From Schistocerca nitens (taxonomy: Eukaryota > Arthropoda > Insecta > Orthoptera > Acrididae), in assembly GCF_023898315.1 (NCBI RefSeq), contig NC_064622.1:180192178-180256177 (forward strand): a stretch of 64,000 nucleotides of DNA, read 5' to 3'. Below are positions 20,235 through 32,283 of the stretch, in pieces. How positions within the stretch are numbered: the first letter of the stretch is position 1; each line of letters begins with the position of its first letter. The notes under the pieces were generated by a model. It did no database searches, was not told where the DNA came from, and saw nothing but the letters and a program-made list of their open reading frames with translations. A program made the position numbers and the translations under genes.

Positions 20235-21553
20235 CGAGGTGCATTCAAGTTCTAAGGCCTCCGATTTTTTTTCTAATTAACTACTCACCCGAAATCGACG
20301 AAACTGGCGTTACTTCTCGACGTAATCGCCCTGCAGACGTACACATTTTTCACAACGCTGACGCCATGATTCCATGGCAGCGGCGAAGGCTTCATTACGA
20401 GTCTGTTTTGACCACTGGAAAATCGCTGAGGCAATAGCAGCACGGCTGGTGAATATGCGGCCACGGAGAGTGTCTTTCATTGTTGGAAAAAGCCAAAAGT
20501 CACTAGGAGCCCGGTCAGGTGAGTAGGGAGCATGAGGAATCACTTCAAAGTTGTTGTCACGAAGAAACTGTTTCGTAACGTTAGCTCGATGTGCGGGTGC
20601 GTTGTATCGGTGAAACAGCACACGCGCAGCCCTTCCCGGACGTTTTTGTTGCAGTGCAGGAAGGAATTTGTTCTTCAAAACATTTTCGTAGGATGCATCC
20701 GTTACCGTAGTGCCCTTTGGAGCGCAATGGGTAAGGATTACGCCCTCGCTGTCCCAGAACATGGACACCATCATTTTTTCAGCACTGGCGGTAACCCGAA
20801 ATATTTTTGGTGGCGGTGAATCTGTGTGCTTCCATTGAGCTGACTGGCGCTTTGTTTCTGGATTGAAAAATGGCATCCACGTCTCATTCATTGTCACAAC
20901 CGACGAAAACAAAGTCCCATTCATGTTGTAGTTGCGCGTCAACATTGCTTGGTAACATGCCACACGGGTAGCCATGTGGTCGTCCATCAGCATTCGTGGC
21001 ACCCACCTGGTTGACACTTTTCGCATTTTAAGGCCGTCATGCAGGATTGTGTGCACAGAACCCACAGAAATGCCAACTCTGGAGGCGATCTGTTCAACAG
21101 TCATTCGGCGATCCCCCAAAACAATTCTCTCCACTTTCTCGATCATGTCGTCAGGCCGGCTTGTGCGAGCCCGAAGTTGTTTCGGTTTGTTGTCACATGA
21201 TGTTCTGCCTTCATGAAACTGTCGCACCCACGAACGCACTTTTGACACATCCATAACTCCATCACAACATGTCTCCTTCAACTGTCGATGAATTTCAATT
21301 GATTTAACACCTCGCAAATTCAGAAAACGAATGATTGCACGCTGTTCAAGTAAGGAAAATGTCGCCATTTTAAGTATTTAAAACAGTTCTCATTCTCGCC
21401 GCTGGCGGTAAAATTCCATCTGCCGTACGGTGCTGCCATCTCTGGGACGTATTGACAATGAACACGGCCTCATTTTAAAATAATGCGCATGTTTCTCTCT
21501 CTTTCCAGTCCGGAGAAAAAAAATCGGAGGCCTTAGAACTTGAATGCACCTCG
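20235..21553 (-). mobile_element. mariner element, copy A
   Basis: A 1,319-bp element between TA duplications (20233-20234 and 21554-21555). The TIRs are perfect for about 40 bp and start cgaggtgcattcaagttcta. It lies inside a Tc1-like element. A second copy of the same length is at 50714. The coding frame is full length but two catalytic positions are mutated. Confidence 0.95.
20310..21368 (-). CDS. mariner transposase, open frame with mutated catalytic site
   Basis: A 352-residue mariner transposase frame with no internal stop. Residues ~5-55 and ~75-110 carry two HTH motifs, the second including VEQIASRVGISVGSVHTIL. The WVPRML linker (residues 122-127) is present. The DD34D triad should be D161, D255, D290. 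Here residue 161 is Asn (TMNETW) and 255 is Tyr (FHRYNAPAH); only D290 (APSDFW) survives, 34 residues further on. The protein may still bind TIRs but should not catalyse transposition. I infer neutral drift; a kept DNA-binding role cannot be excluded. Confidence 0.93.
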   Translation of the reverse strand: MATFSLLEQRAIIRFLNLRGVKSIEIHRQLKETCCDGVMDVSKVRSWVRQFHEGRTSCDNKPKQLRARTSRPDDMIEKVERIVLGDRRMTVEQIASRVGISVGSVHTILHDGLKMRKVSTRWVPRMLMDDHMATRVACYQAMLTRNYNMNGTLFSSVVTMNETWMPFFNPETKRQSAQWKHTDSPPPKIFRVTASAEKMMVSMFWDSEGVILTHCAPKGTTVTDASYENVLKNKFLPALQQKRPGRAARVLFHRYNAPAHRANVTKQFLRDNNFEVIPHAPYSPDRAPSDFWLFPTMKDTLRGRIFTSRAAIASAIFQWSKQTRNEAFAAAMESWRQRCEKCVRLQGDYVEK

Positions 21554-21770
21554 TATGAGACATAATTGAGAGGTCAATTCGTGCGCAAAATCCTGCACCT
21601 GCACTTTTGCAATTATGGATGGCTGTAGAGGCGGCAAGGCTCAGTATTTCTGTAGGGGACTTCGACGACTTGTTCAATTCATGCCACGTCGAGATGTTGC
21701 TCTACGCCGGGCAAAAGGAGGTCCGACAAGGTGTTAGGAGGAACCCCATGACTTTTGTCATCTCAGTGTA

Positions 21771-22535
21771 CGTTGAACGTCTATTACAGCGCTGACTAGA
21801 GGTGAATGTCTCGAAACCGTCCCATGTTATGAAATTTTCCCCTGCTAGGCGAAGCAGGCAACCACAGAGTTCCAGACTTGAGATTAGTCTTGCCTAAAAA
21901 TCTCAACAGTTCATGAAAAGCACGTATTTTGCATTAATATTAACAAGTCAATAAGGGCGGATGGAAGGAGTGAGGGAGTGTGGTTGGCAGAGGAGAGAGG
22001 GAGGGGTTCCGTAAGTTCTGCAAGTTCGGCCCAGGCGTCACTAATCCTACTTATGCGTCGTTGGCGAATGGATGTCGACCCTGAGAGCAAGAGCGGGGCC
22101 GCAGCATAACGGGAAAGTACAACACTCCACTATCCCGTTATTACACCGTGTATGACAAGGTGAAACATAATGACTGTTCTACGCGCTTCCTCGCATGCCC
22201 GGGTCACTGAGTTGCCGATGATTTTTTCAAGCGTTAGAATCACATTACGTTCTAATCTGATTACATTACTCTACTCAAATAACTTACTTACTTCAGTTAA
22301 TCACAAGTACAACAAAATTACGTTATACAAAGAGCAGACACATAAAGAGAAACACACAACTAATCAGTAAACGGCTACAGAAATAAATACACAGACTTGG
22401 TAGAGTAGGGTGCTAAAACAGACCAACGTATGAAGCGAAATTTGAATCAAGAATCTATTACATAGCTATTTACAAAATTAATTTAAAATGCAAACACGGA
22501 GATTAAATCATTAAAACATTGCATTCAACAGAATT
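21771..22535. other. No recognised feature
   Basis: Mixed-composition DNA with a GC-richer patch near 22020-22130. No exon or repeat is supported. Confidence 0.45.
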
Positions 22536-22690
22536 GGAAATATGTGGCAAGGTCTTACGGGACCAAACTGCTGAGGTCATCGGTCCCTAAGCCCACAGCC
22601 TACTTAATCGAACTTAAACTACCTTACGCTATGGACAAAACCCACACCCATGCCCGAGGGAGGACTCGAACCTCCGACGAGGGTGCACTC
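22536..22690 (-). mobile_element. tRNA-derived SINE, family 3 (partial)
   Basis: Contains ctgaggtcatcggtccctaa and a box B complement ggactcgaacctcc shared with 23608. The tRNA-like head is truncated near 22690. Confidence 0.75.
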
Positions 22691-23029
22691 AACAAATGTT
22701 TCCAGTTGTGAAAAGAGCCAGCTACAAGCCTTCACTGAACGCCAGCACCAGCCACCTGCGATCGTCTTTACACGACAGTTTACAATCGTATGGGCAGGAA
22801 TTTTTGAAACATACATCAAATATAACTACTACCACACTCGAAATATTTTAATAAACCACTGACTTACTATAAAACGGAGCTTACAAGAAAACCCACTCTA
22901 GGTCTGTGCTATATGTGACTTAACAAACAAATGGATAACTAATGAACATCACTTAAACGAGGTGAAATACGTACACTGCCAAAACGTGCAGAGATTAGCA
23001 CGAGCTTAGGAAAAGCTATCTATAAAATA
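22691..23029. other. No recognised feature
   Basis: Short unassigned interval between SINEs. Confidence 0.4.
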
Positions 23030-23560
23030 AGTGAATACAGTGTTCCTTCAGACAGGCATGTATGTCTGAAGGAACAGACCCTGCGGTGACTAAAGCCATT
23101 ATGAAATACATTGTTTTCGCAGTTGCGAATGTAGACAATCATCAGCTGTGTAATGGAATGAAGACCATGTAACTTTGTGCCATACTTGAACTTGCACCCG
23201 GATTTTGTGCGTATCACGAGCAGTCGTCTTACCATTAGGCTACCCGAGCACGACTCACGCAGAAACCCGAACTTCCATGTGTCGTTAACCATTTGTCTAC
23301 TGCCTGTATTCGTACAACCACTATGTATACTCCCATATCGGGAACTACATTTTAACTGAAAGTCGCTGACTGGTATCGGCGGATAAATACCTTGTATAGC
23401 TGACTGTTGTTCACACTTGCAGTTGCAAAAATATTTCATGTATTTCGCAACGACCGTAGTCGCAACAGTGCTTGTTCCTTTGGACATGCATGCAGAGGGA
23501 GCACTGCATCCTAATTCGTAATAACACAGGCACTGCAATGCCATATTTATTCGCCGACAC
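23030..23560 (-). mobile_element. tRNA-like dispersed repeat, family 4 (composite)
   Basis: On the minus strand, a tRNA-like segment near 23235-23175 reads gtagcctaatggtaagacga then aatccgggtgcaag. It is followed by a body shared with the plus-strand copy at 23888 (a cagctgatgattgtc block). Sequence to 23560 looks like the upstream half of the same repeat. The exact ends are uncertain. Confidence 0.55.
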
Positions 23561-23607
23561 CGGGTAAGCAACTTGCAAGTAAAACGTCCCCATGTACAAA
23601 AAGTTAG

Positions 23608-23793
23608 AAAATTTGTGGTAAGTCCTATGGGACCAAACTGCTGAGGTCATCGGTCCCTAAGCTTGCACACTACTTAACCTAATTTAAACCACCTTACGCT
23701 ATGGACAACACACACACACACATGCCCGAGGGAGGACTTGAACCTCCGACGGGCGGAGCCGCACGGACTGTGACATGGCGCCCCAGACCGCGG
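23608..23793 (-). mobile_element. tRNA-derived SINE, family 3
   Basis: A longer copy of the repeat at 22536, with box B complement ggacttgaacctcc and a head complement including agccgcacggactgtgacat. A short (CA)n run lies within it. No clear target duplication was found. Confidence 0.8.
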
Positions 23794-23887
23794 TCCTCCT
23801 GTACGGGAATACAAATAATGGATATACGAGTGCAGGTTGTAGACACATGGTTGACGACATATAGAAGTTTGGGTCTGCCGCGAGTCG

Positions 23888-24032
23888 TACTGGTATAGCC
23901 TAATAGTAAGGCGACCACTCGCTGTAAGCGCAAAATCCGGGTTCGAGTCACAGTCTGTGAAAAATTTTTCAATGTCATCATGCCGTTAAACAGCTGATGG
24001 TTGTCAATCAGAGAATACATTCCATGCATTAA
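23888..24032 (+). mobile_element. tRNA-like SINE, family 4
   Basis: Box A-like tagcctaatagtaaggcgac and box B-like gggttcgagtca are followed by cagctgatggttgtcaatca. It is the plus-oriented partner of the copy at 23030-23240, about 0.65 kb away. Confidence 0.7.
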
Positions 24033-24859
24033 ATTAAAGCGTAATAATGACGAAGTGAAGGAACAGCACCACTTTTAACCATATATCTCACGGGTAGGGT
24101 ACAAAATCATTTACACGTAAACTGATCTATGCTCACCGTTTTACAAATGCAGTGCAGTAGAGCCTCCACAAACAAGTTCCATGAATCAGTTTTCCGTCCG
24201 CTGTGAGTTCTCGACAACCGCGAAGAAAGAATTTATCAGACAGCTCCATTTATCCAAACTGAATCCACCAAACTCCTTTTAGTTCGGACGGCTTCACCCA
24301 CTCAAAGTGAAAGCATTCAGCCAATGCATAAGGCAGAGCGCACAGACAGACAGTTCCACAACCCAGTACGCGTTCCAGCTTCAACTACGGATGTCACGAT
24401 TTGCCCGCCTGATAGTGGGCAAAGATACCATGTATCCACGAGGTGGAAGCAAATCTTTGGGATTGACTGCGGACCGACTCAGTTACTATTACCTTGTCTC
24501 CAAGTTTCTTATGCGAAATTTATGTTGCTCATAGTAGGATTGTTCTGTAATCTCTATACTTTCTCAATAGTATTTCGAGAAAAGACTTTCCTCCAGCAAC
24601 TGCTATGTCAGTTAACGTAGCATTTCCGCCATACTAGCTTCTTGAACGAAGCTACCGGTAAAATCTGAATTTATTTGATGCCCTCTTCTAATTCGCCCCC
24701 GGTGGGAATCTCAAAATTGGAGCAGTACTCTCGAATTGGGTCACACGAGTTTCTGTACGTTGACCCCTTTGTAGGTGAACCACAGTTTCCTAAAATTTTC
24801 CAAACAAACCGAAATCAACCACCTGCCTTTCCTACAACCTATCTTACGAACTCGTTATA
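24033..24859. other. No recognised feature
   Basis: No domain or repeat assigned. The 5' end of the following LINE may reach into this interval. Confidence 0.4.
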
Positions 24860-27020
24860 TTTCTTGTCGCTTTACAACGTCAGGCTTTCATAATGAAGAG
24901 GAGAAGGTATACTTGAAAAAACCCGGAAGATACGGGAAGATTTCAGTTAGGTTACATCATGGTCAGGCAGACATTCCGATATCAGATACTGGATTGAAAG
25001 GCGTACGCAGAAGCAGATATGTAGACTCAGATCACAGTTTAGTAGTGATGAAGACTAGGTTCAAGTTTAGGGGACTAGTGGAGAAGAACGAATGTGCAAA
25101 GAAATGGGATACGGAAGCACTAAGGAATGAAGAGAAACGTTTGAAGTTCTCTGAGGCTATTGATACCGCGATAAGGAATAGCTCCGTAAGCAGTTCAGTT
25201 GAAGAGAAGTGGACATCTCTAAAAAGGGCAATTAGTTTTGCTGGAAAGGAAAACAAAGGTGCAAAAAGGTAGCTGCGAAGAAACCGTATACTTCAACTGA
25301 TCCCTCGATGAAAGAAGGAGGTTCAAAAATGTTCAGTGAAATTCAGGGATACAAAAAATACAAGTCGCTTAAAAATGAAATAAAGGAAGTGCAGGGAAAC
25401 TAAGGTGGGATGAATGAATGAAAAATGTGAAGAAATGGAAAAGAAAAGATGGTCGGGAGGACTGCCTCAACACACTGAAAAGTCAAAACAACTTTCGGTG
25501 GAATGAAAAAGCAAGGGAGGTAATGTTAAGAGTGCAATGGTCATTCAATTGTTAAATACAGAGGCGAGTGTGGATAGGTGGAAAGACTACACTGAAGGCC
25601 TCCATGGTCAGGAAGATTTGTTTGATGACGTAGTAGAAGAACAAAGAGGAGTCAGTATAGAAAAGGTAGGGGACCCAGTATTATAATCAGAATCTAAAAG
25701 CGCTTTGGAAGACTTAAAACCAAATAAGGAGCAGAGACAGATAACATTCCACTGGAATATCTGTATTAATGGAGGGAAATTGGCAATAAAACGACTATAT
25801 ACGTTGGCGTGTAGAATGTTTGAGGCTGGACATAGAACATCTGACTTTCGGAAAAACATCATCCACACAATTCCGAAGATTGTAAGAGCTGGCAAGTGCG
25901 AGAATCATCGCACAATCAGCTTAACAGCTCATGCATCCAAGTTTCTGACAAGAATAATATGTACAAGAATGGAAAAGGTAGGATGTGTTAGATGATGATC
26001 TGTCGGTTTCAGGAAAGGTAAAGGCATCAGAGAAGCAGATCTTACGATGAGCTTGGCGATGGAAGGAAGAATAAAGAAAAATAAAGACACTTTTATGGGA
26101 TTTGTCGTCCTGAAAAAGGGGTTCGGCAACGTCAAATGGTGTAAGGTGTTCTAAATCCTGAGAAAAATAGGGGTAGGCTATAGATACAGACGCGTAATAT
26201 ACAACGTGTAGAAGAGTCAAGAGGGAATCATAAGAGTGGAAGACGTAGAACGAAGTACTGGGATTAAAAAGGATGTAAGACAGGGACGTAGTCTTTCATC
26301 CTGCAGTTCAATCCATATATCGAAGAAGCAATGACGGAAATAAAAGAAAGATTCAAGAGTGGAATTAATATTCAACTGAAAGGATGTCACTGGTAAGATT
26401 CGCTGATGACATTGCTATCCTCAGTAAAAGTGGAGAAGAATTACAGGATCTGCTAAATGAGGTGAACAGTCTATTGAGTACAGAATATGGACTGAGAGTG
26501 ACCTGAAGAAAGACGAAAGTAATGAGAAGTAGCACAATACGAAGAGCGAGAATGAAGTTAAGGAATTCTGCTGCTTAGGCAGCAAAATAACCCACTGTGG
26601 ACAGAGCAAGGATGACATAAGAAGCGGAAGAAGACTGGCAGAAAGGGCATTCCTGGCCAAGAGGAGTCTACAAGTATCAAACATAGGACTTAATTTGAGG
26701 AAAAATTTTCTGAGAATGTACGTTTGGAGTACAGCATTGTATAGCAGTGAAACATGGACTGTGTGAAAACAGGGAAAGAAGAGAATCGAAGAGTTTGAGA
26801 TGTTGTGCTACAGAAGGATTCTGAAAATTAAGTGGACTGTTAAGGTAAGGAATGAGGAGGTTCTTCGAAGAATCGGCGAGGAAAGGAAGATATGAAAAAC
26901 ACGTCCAGCAAATAAGTGAGGACATAAGTCACGAATGCTACTCTGACAGAAGTTTTCACAGGGGAGGAATTCGTGGAGAGTAGCATCAAACCAGTCAGAA
27001 GGCTGGTGACCAGTGACTAT
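24860..27020 (+). mobile_element. RTE-type non-LTR retrotransposon, heavily decayed
   Basis: In order, broken frames show the end of an APE-type endonuclease (RYVDSDHSLVVMKTRFK), a linker, RT blocks (HTIPKIVRAGKCENHRTISL, ILTRII-like, then RFADDIAILSKSGEELQDLL with the catalytic FADD), and a C-terminal part close to EMLCYRRILKIKWTVKVRNE. The tail, agtagcatcaaaccagtcagaaggctgg, is typical of the family. Many stops and shifts are present. Related fragments lie at 47752 and 52837 in the opposite orientation. Confidence 0.75.
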
Positions 27021-27533
27021 CAAGCAACACATCACTAATATAAATATTCATTCATACTCTCAGTGTATTAGTCAGTGAACTCATCGATTAATATCTTCCA
27101 CTGACAGAAGTTCAACTACAGTAATGACCTTCCTACAGAACGTGTTCAATCATGATTTAGTGAATTTAAGTTTGATTTCTGCTAGGTACAAGTCGAGAAA
27201 CTTGCTACCGAAAGAGCGAGCGTTGAAAGCTTTTAATGCACTACAAGAAAGGAGTGGAGTGATACACGCATATGAAACCACAAATGGGTGGCCTGTCGGC
27301 ATACCCTAATGCAAACAGTGTGGCGGGACCAAGTGTCACCGTTATTCGTGCGCAGCTCGACACAAGAAACTGAATATTAACGCCTACATCATAGCAGCGA
27401 GGCTGCCCGCCAGACGGCACTGCGTTGCAGTGTGACATACGCTGTGGCGTATAAATCCTGCCTATTCTCTTTGTGCGCCGATGTGCAAAAATTAAACATA
27501 ACAGAAAAAGATGGAAAATGATCTGCTCATATA
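27021..27533. other. No recognised feature
   Basis: Unassigned interval with chance frames only. Confidence 0.45.
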
Positions 27534-28614
27534 CACACATCAAAAAAAGTTTTGCGTCAAATCGGTTCCGAGAGTTCCGGAACCTGTACAGAAAATTGTA
27601 ATAGAGATAAACATCATTTCCGCCGGTTTTATTGCTCATGAAAACTATACATTACATGTTGTACCACCTTACAGCGAGACCTTCAGAGTTGGTGGTCCAA
27701 ACTACTGTACACATCGGTCCCTCTAATACCCAGTACCACGTCCTTCTGCATTGATACATGCCTGTATTCGATGTGGCATATTATCCACAAGTTCATCAAA
27801 GAACAGGTGGTCCAGATTGTCATACTCCTCAACGGCGATTCGGCATAGATCCCACAGAGTGATTGGTGGGTCACGTCGTCCATAAACAGCCCTTTTCAGT
27901 ATATCCCAGGGAGGTTCGATAGGGTTTATGTCTGGAGAACATGCTGGCCACTTTAGTCGAGCGATGTCGTTATCCTGAAGGAAGCCATTCACACGATAGG
28001 GGCGCGAATTGTCGTCCATGAAGACGAGTGCCTCGCCAATATGCTGCCGATATCGTTGCACTATCGGACGGAGGATGGCATTCACGTATCGCACAGCCGT
28101 TAGGGAGCCTTCCATGACCACCAGCTGCGTACTTCTGCCCCACATAATGTCACCTCAATACATCAGGGAACCTCTACCTTGTTGCACTCGCTGGAAGGTG
28201 TATCTAAGGCATCATCCTGACCGGGTTGCCTCCAAACACGTCTCTGATGATTTTCGGGTTGAAGGCATACGCGACACTCATCGGTGAAGAGAACGTGATG
28301 TCAATCCTGAGCTGCCCATTCGACATGTTGTTGGGCCCATCTGTACCCCGCTGCATGGTGTCGTGGTTGCAAATATGGACATCGCCGGGAGTGAAGTTGC
28401 ACATCATGCAACATATTGCGCACATTTTGAGTCATAATACGACTTCCTGTGTTTGCACGAAAAGCGTTATTCAACACGGTGGCGTTGCTGCCAGGGTTCG
28501 TCCCAGCCATCTCTGAACAGTCGAAGGGACTGTGTCTGTACAATATCCACAGTCCACGTCTAGCTTCAGGAGTTCTGAGAACCGGGGTGATGCAAAACTT
28601 TGTTTTGATGTTTG
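27534..28614 (-). mobile_element. Tc1-like transposon with decayed transposase
   Basis: A 1,081-bp element between TA dinucleotides (27532-27533, 28615-28616). TIRs are about 24 bp, with cacacatcaaaaaaagtttt at the left. On the minus strand the N-terminal HTH region is missing or degraded. A middle part (28543-28301) and a C-terminal frame of 140 codons (28145-27723) remain, with D in FMDDNSRPY and E in NPIEPPW. The W and H usual after that glutamate are changed. Confidence 0.85.
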
Positions 28615-28616
28615 TA

Positions 28617-29676
28617 GCTTAATCGTGTGAGGCCCGGATCCAGTCCATGATTAACGACTGTTGGTGTGACACACCAGACAGACTGACTGTGCGTTTCAGA
28701 CGGTTTTTCACGATAGTTTAGGCAAATACTGCGGAGAAAATACCGGGTGGTTGTAAATTATACCGTAACTCAAATGGTATTAGTATGTATTTATTAGATA
28801 TGCACGATCATTATGGAATATTCAACTTGAGAATAAAAATTTAACAAACCTTAGCATGTGCCTATTCAACCATTAGTGCCGAATGATTCGCTATTTTTCT
28901 TTGATATAGGTGATGTTCCATCAAGGCTGACTGATTTACATATAAGAAAAGAAGAGGTGCAGAAAGCCTGTCGGAAGTGTACGGTTCACCGACTGTGTCC
29001 GTTGAATGTTACGGGACCGATTTTCACTGTACCCATCGTGCTTAACAACAGTTCTTATCATTTATCAAAAGTCGTCCAAGATAAGGAAGATCTGAAATGA
29101 ACATTGTTGTCGCACAGCAGGTTAGAGTGGAGACATCTACTTTTGAATCCAGAAAGTATCATTGTATTAGAAAGAAGTTAACGCATGTACAACGATGGTA
29201 GTTTCATAATGACTTATGACCGTACAAATGCGATATAATGGAATAACATACTGCATATACCAAAATATTTGGCTTATGTTCAATGAATTTATGCCTGGAA
29301 ACATATGTTTATCAAACATAATTAAGCATAATTAAATGCCATGGGATATCCTTCAGATACACCGTTAAATATAACATCTGTTACTTTTTAAGGTATGTAG
29401 TCTGATGAGTTTGTAGAGAATCAGGTATTGCTTGGATGGAGACACCAGTATTGGAAACGCATTACAGAAGAGGAAGCGCAGCGACCTGGAGCCAGTGTGG
29501 CGCTGTAACGAGAATCGGACACGCTAGCTGATGTAGCATCCAGATATCAAGTTGCTGAAATTAATGTACAAGTTGCAAAAGAGTGCAACTGAACAACTGC
29601 TCGTGCCGTTTGTATTTCTCAATTGTTTTTAAATAATATTTTATCTCTATTTCGTTCATTCTTTCTATATTTGCAA
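28617..29676. other. No recognised feature
   Basis: AT-rich DNA. A piece near 28690-28750 (tttcacgatagtttaggcaa) may be a repeat tail, but I cannot assign it. Confidence 0.4.
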
Positions 29677-29678
29677 TA

Positions 29679-30767
29679 CACGGTCCAGTCACAATATTGT
29701 GTGTCAACTTGCAATAATTATTGACACGCTAACAGCCGAGGGTATACAAAGCTTATCGGCGGCACGGGGAAATCAGTGCAGTCGTTGTCGTAATGCGGAA
29801 AAACAGTGATTTATGTGACGCCAAAAAAGGTATGATCATTGGCTTTAGGGCCAAGTGTGGAAGCATTTCCAAAACGGCTAAGTTTGTAAACTGTTTGGTT
29901 GCCGCGGTGGTTAAAGAATATCGTGAATGGCAAAATGGTGCTATGCAGAACCGGCGCCGAGGCAACTGTAGCGCACCAAGAGCCACAGGTGACAGAGTGA
30001 ATGCCGGCTACGGACATGCGTACGGGTGAATCTCCTCAATGACTGTTCAGCGAACGTTGCTGCGTATGAGCCTCCGCAGCAGGCGCCTTATTCTTGCACC
30101 TACACTATTTGCTGTTTATCGGCAACGAAGGCTGGAATTTGCACGCCAGTACCACAGCTGGGCGTCCACTGAGTGGCGACAGGTGGCATTTTCAGGTGAC
30201 TAGTCGTCTAAGGTGTGAAACTTCAGAGAGCAAACACCCTGCAATAATCGTCGGCAGTGTCCAAGCTGGAGGAGGAACATTATGGTCAGGGAAATGTTTT
30301 GGTGGCATTTACTGGCTGGTTTTCCCATTTCGGAAGGCACAATGGGTCAACACACGTATGCATCTATTCTTAGGGACCATGTTCACCCCTAGGTGCTGTC
30401 TATTTTTCCTCAGCACGATGACATCTACCAGCAGGATAATGCAACGTGTCACATAGCTTGCAGTGTACGCGCGTGATTCAAAGAGCATCAGAATGAGCTT
30501 ACCGTACTCCCTTGCCCACCCATCTCCCCGGAATGAAACCCATTCGAGAATCTGTGGGAGCTCCTCGATTGGGCTACACGCGCCTTTGATCCTCATCCGA
30601 AAACCCTGGCGCAGCTGACTACTCCTCTGAAGACGGCACGGCTCCACTTCTCTGTCGGTACTTTCCACAACCACAATGATTTCTTCCTGCGCGTCTCGCA
30701 GCTGTCTGTCATGCAGAAAGTTGTTAGTCAAGTTTTGACCGGTTGTCACTTTAATGGGACTGGACAG
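29679..30767 (+). mobile_element. Tc1-like transposon (ggtcacattaatgtgacc family), decayed
   Basis: Bounded by TA at 29677-29678 and 30768-30769, with ends ca(c)ggtccagtcaca and gggactggacag. A plus-strand frame from 29793 (MRKNSDLCDAKKGMIIGFRA) is the first HTH. Later pieces include AFSGD (first-aspartate block, near 30190) and QQDNATCHI (second aspartate, near 30430) in other frames. Multiple shifts make it inactive. It also shows the undisturbed target (ccagtaccacag) used by the mariner at 50714 in a sister copy. Confidence 0.8.
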
Positions 30768-30790
30768 TATATAAACTCTAAAATATTATA

Positions 30791-31343
30791 CAGGGTGTCC
30801 ATAAAGTCCGGGAACACTTTCAATTATTTATTCCTCAAGAACCAAATATTGTACAGATATCATACATATGTCGTTTTGAAGAGAAACCCTGAAAGTTTTT
30901 TTTTTCATGTATACCGCCACAGCGTAGTTCGGTAATCTGCTGATAGCCATCGCTAGTCGCAAACGTGGCGAGTTCAGGTGCGTAGCGAGCTTTCTGTGTG
31001 TTGGAGTTCCACAAAAACAGCTGTTCAGCGGATGTTTAGAACCAAGTACGGTAAGAAGCCACCAACTAGGATGGCCATTTACCATTGGTACAACAAATTC
31101 GTTACAACGGGTTGCTTGTGCCCGGCAAAGAGAAGCGGACATCCCATTGTGAGTGAAGTGAATGTGGAGCGCGTACGAGAGGCGTATTGACGTCTTACAG
31201 GTCACTCATGGTTCGCATATCGAATGCAAGTAAATAAACGTTCAGAGTTTCTCTTCAAAATACAATATGTATGACATCAGTACAATGTTTGGTTCTTGTG
31301 CAATAAATAATTGAAAGTGTTCCCGGACTTTATGTACACCCTG
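30791..31343 (+). mobile_element. Non-autonomous DD41D-type deletion derivative
   Basis: A 553-bp element flanked by TA (30789-30790 and 31344-31345), with long TIRs of about 110 bp starting cagggtgtccataaagtccg. The interior keeps only the N-terminal DNA-binding part of a transposase (30978-31190, including WSSTKTAVQRMFRTKYGKK). This resembles the DUF4817-type HTH common in insect transposases. The nuclease is deleted, so movement would need help in trans. Confidence 0.8.
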
Positions 31344-31517
31344 TACATGTATAGGGTCGAAGTTAAAATTGTAGCAGTAGAATAGTAATAGCAGAAGGGA
31401 AGTCCCTGTATGACAGGGAAGGCAAAAGAAAAAATGGGAGGGTGGGAAGAAGGTGCTCCAACTGAGAAAGAAGTAGAGCACCGGTCAGTAGTTAGCTGTC
31501 AGATCATGGTTCGAATG

Positions 31518-31678
31518 GTACAAATGGCTCTGAGCACTATGAGACTTAACATCGGAGGGTATCAGTCCCCTAGAACTTAGAACTACTTAAACCTAACTAA
31601 CCTAAGGACATCACACACATCCATACCTGACGCAGGATTCGAATCTGCGACCGTAGCGGTCGCGCGGTTCCGGACTGT
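31518..31678 (-). mobile_element. tRNA-derived SINE, family 1, head-truncated
   Basis: Body and box B region are present (ggattcgaatctgcgacc on the plus strand); the head stops at ggttccggactgt. Several changes from other copies suggest an older insertion. Confidence 0.85.
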
Positions 31679-32281
31679 CACATCATACACATATCTATGC
31701 GAATGCGCGGTTAAGTATCTCCAGTTCCAAGGAATTATGTCCTCGGATGTATGTTGAGTCTGCATTTAAAGATGGAAAACGCTAATATTATGTTCCATGG
31801 TAAGTGGTATCTGGATGAAAACTGATGTGTTAGCCACGAAATACTGACGCTATGTCTACGTAATTCCGGCCGACGTCGATGAACGATCTGCATTTTTGCC
31901 TTTAGGGAAAGTACTGTTTCCATTATAATTGTAGATGTGTATAGGTTAGTGCTGCATGTGTGCTTTTTTTAGAATATTGACAGAATTAACTTTCCTGTAT
32001 TTGCAGACAGATGAATTAAGTCATGACACCTGTGATTAGTATCTACTGTACAATAGTGAAAGAATTCTGACAATGAATGTCAGAGATAAGTAGAGTTAGC
32101 TGAATGTGATTGACAGGTTCAGCTAAGCAAAAACGGTTTCAAGTGAGCTATTGCGCAACATGGGAGTGAAATTTGAAGTTCATTAAGCCAGTCACTAATT
32201 TGAAAATAATTTGAATCTGACAGTACTGTTTAACAAATCTGAGATAACTGTTTACATTTTGTATAGTATTCCACTGTTATA
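31679..32281. other. No recognised feature
   Basis: AT-rich unassigned interval before Tc1 copy 2. Confidence 0.45.
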
Positions 32282-32283
32282 TA

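Larger units (their letters stand above)
19511..21768 (+). mobile_element. Tc1-like transposon split by a mariner
   Basis: The ends are an inverted pair (gatgacaaaagtc near 19519 and gacttttgtcatctcagtg at 21768), with TA at the right flank. Excluding the nested mariner, about 0.94 kb remains, shorter than a complete Tc1 element, and the linker between the HTH and catalytic domains is missing. Remnants include VVWSDESRFQLVRADGKVRV with the first aspartate, and VNPIEHV with the final glutamate immediately before the mariner insertion. Stops and shifts make it a non-autonomous fossil. Confidence 0.85.
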
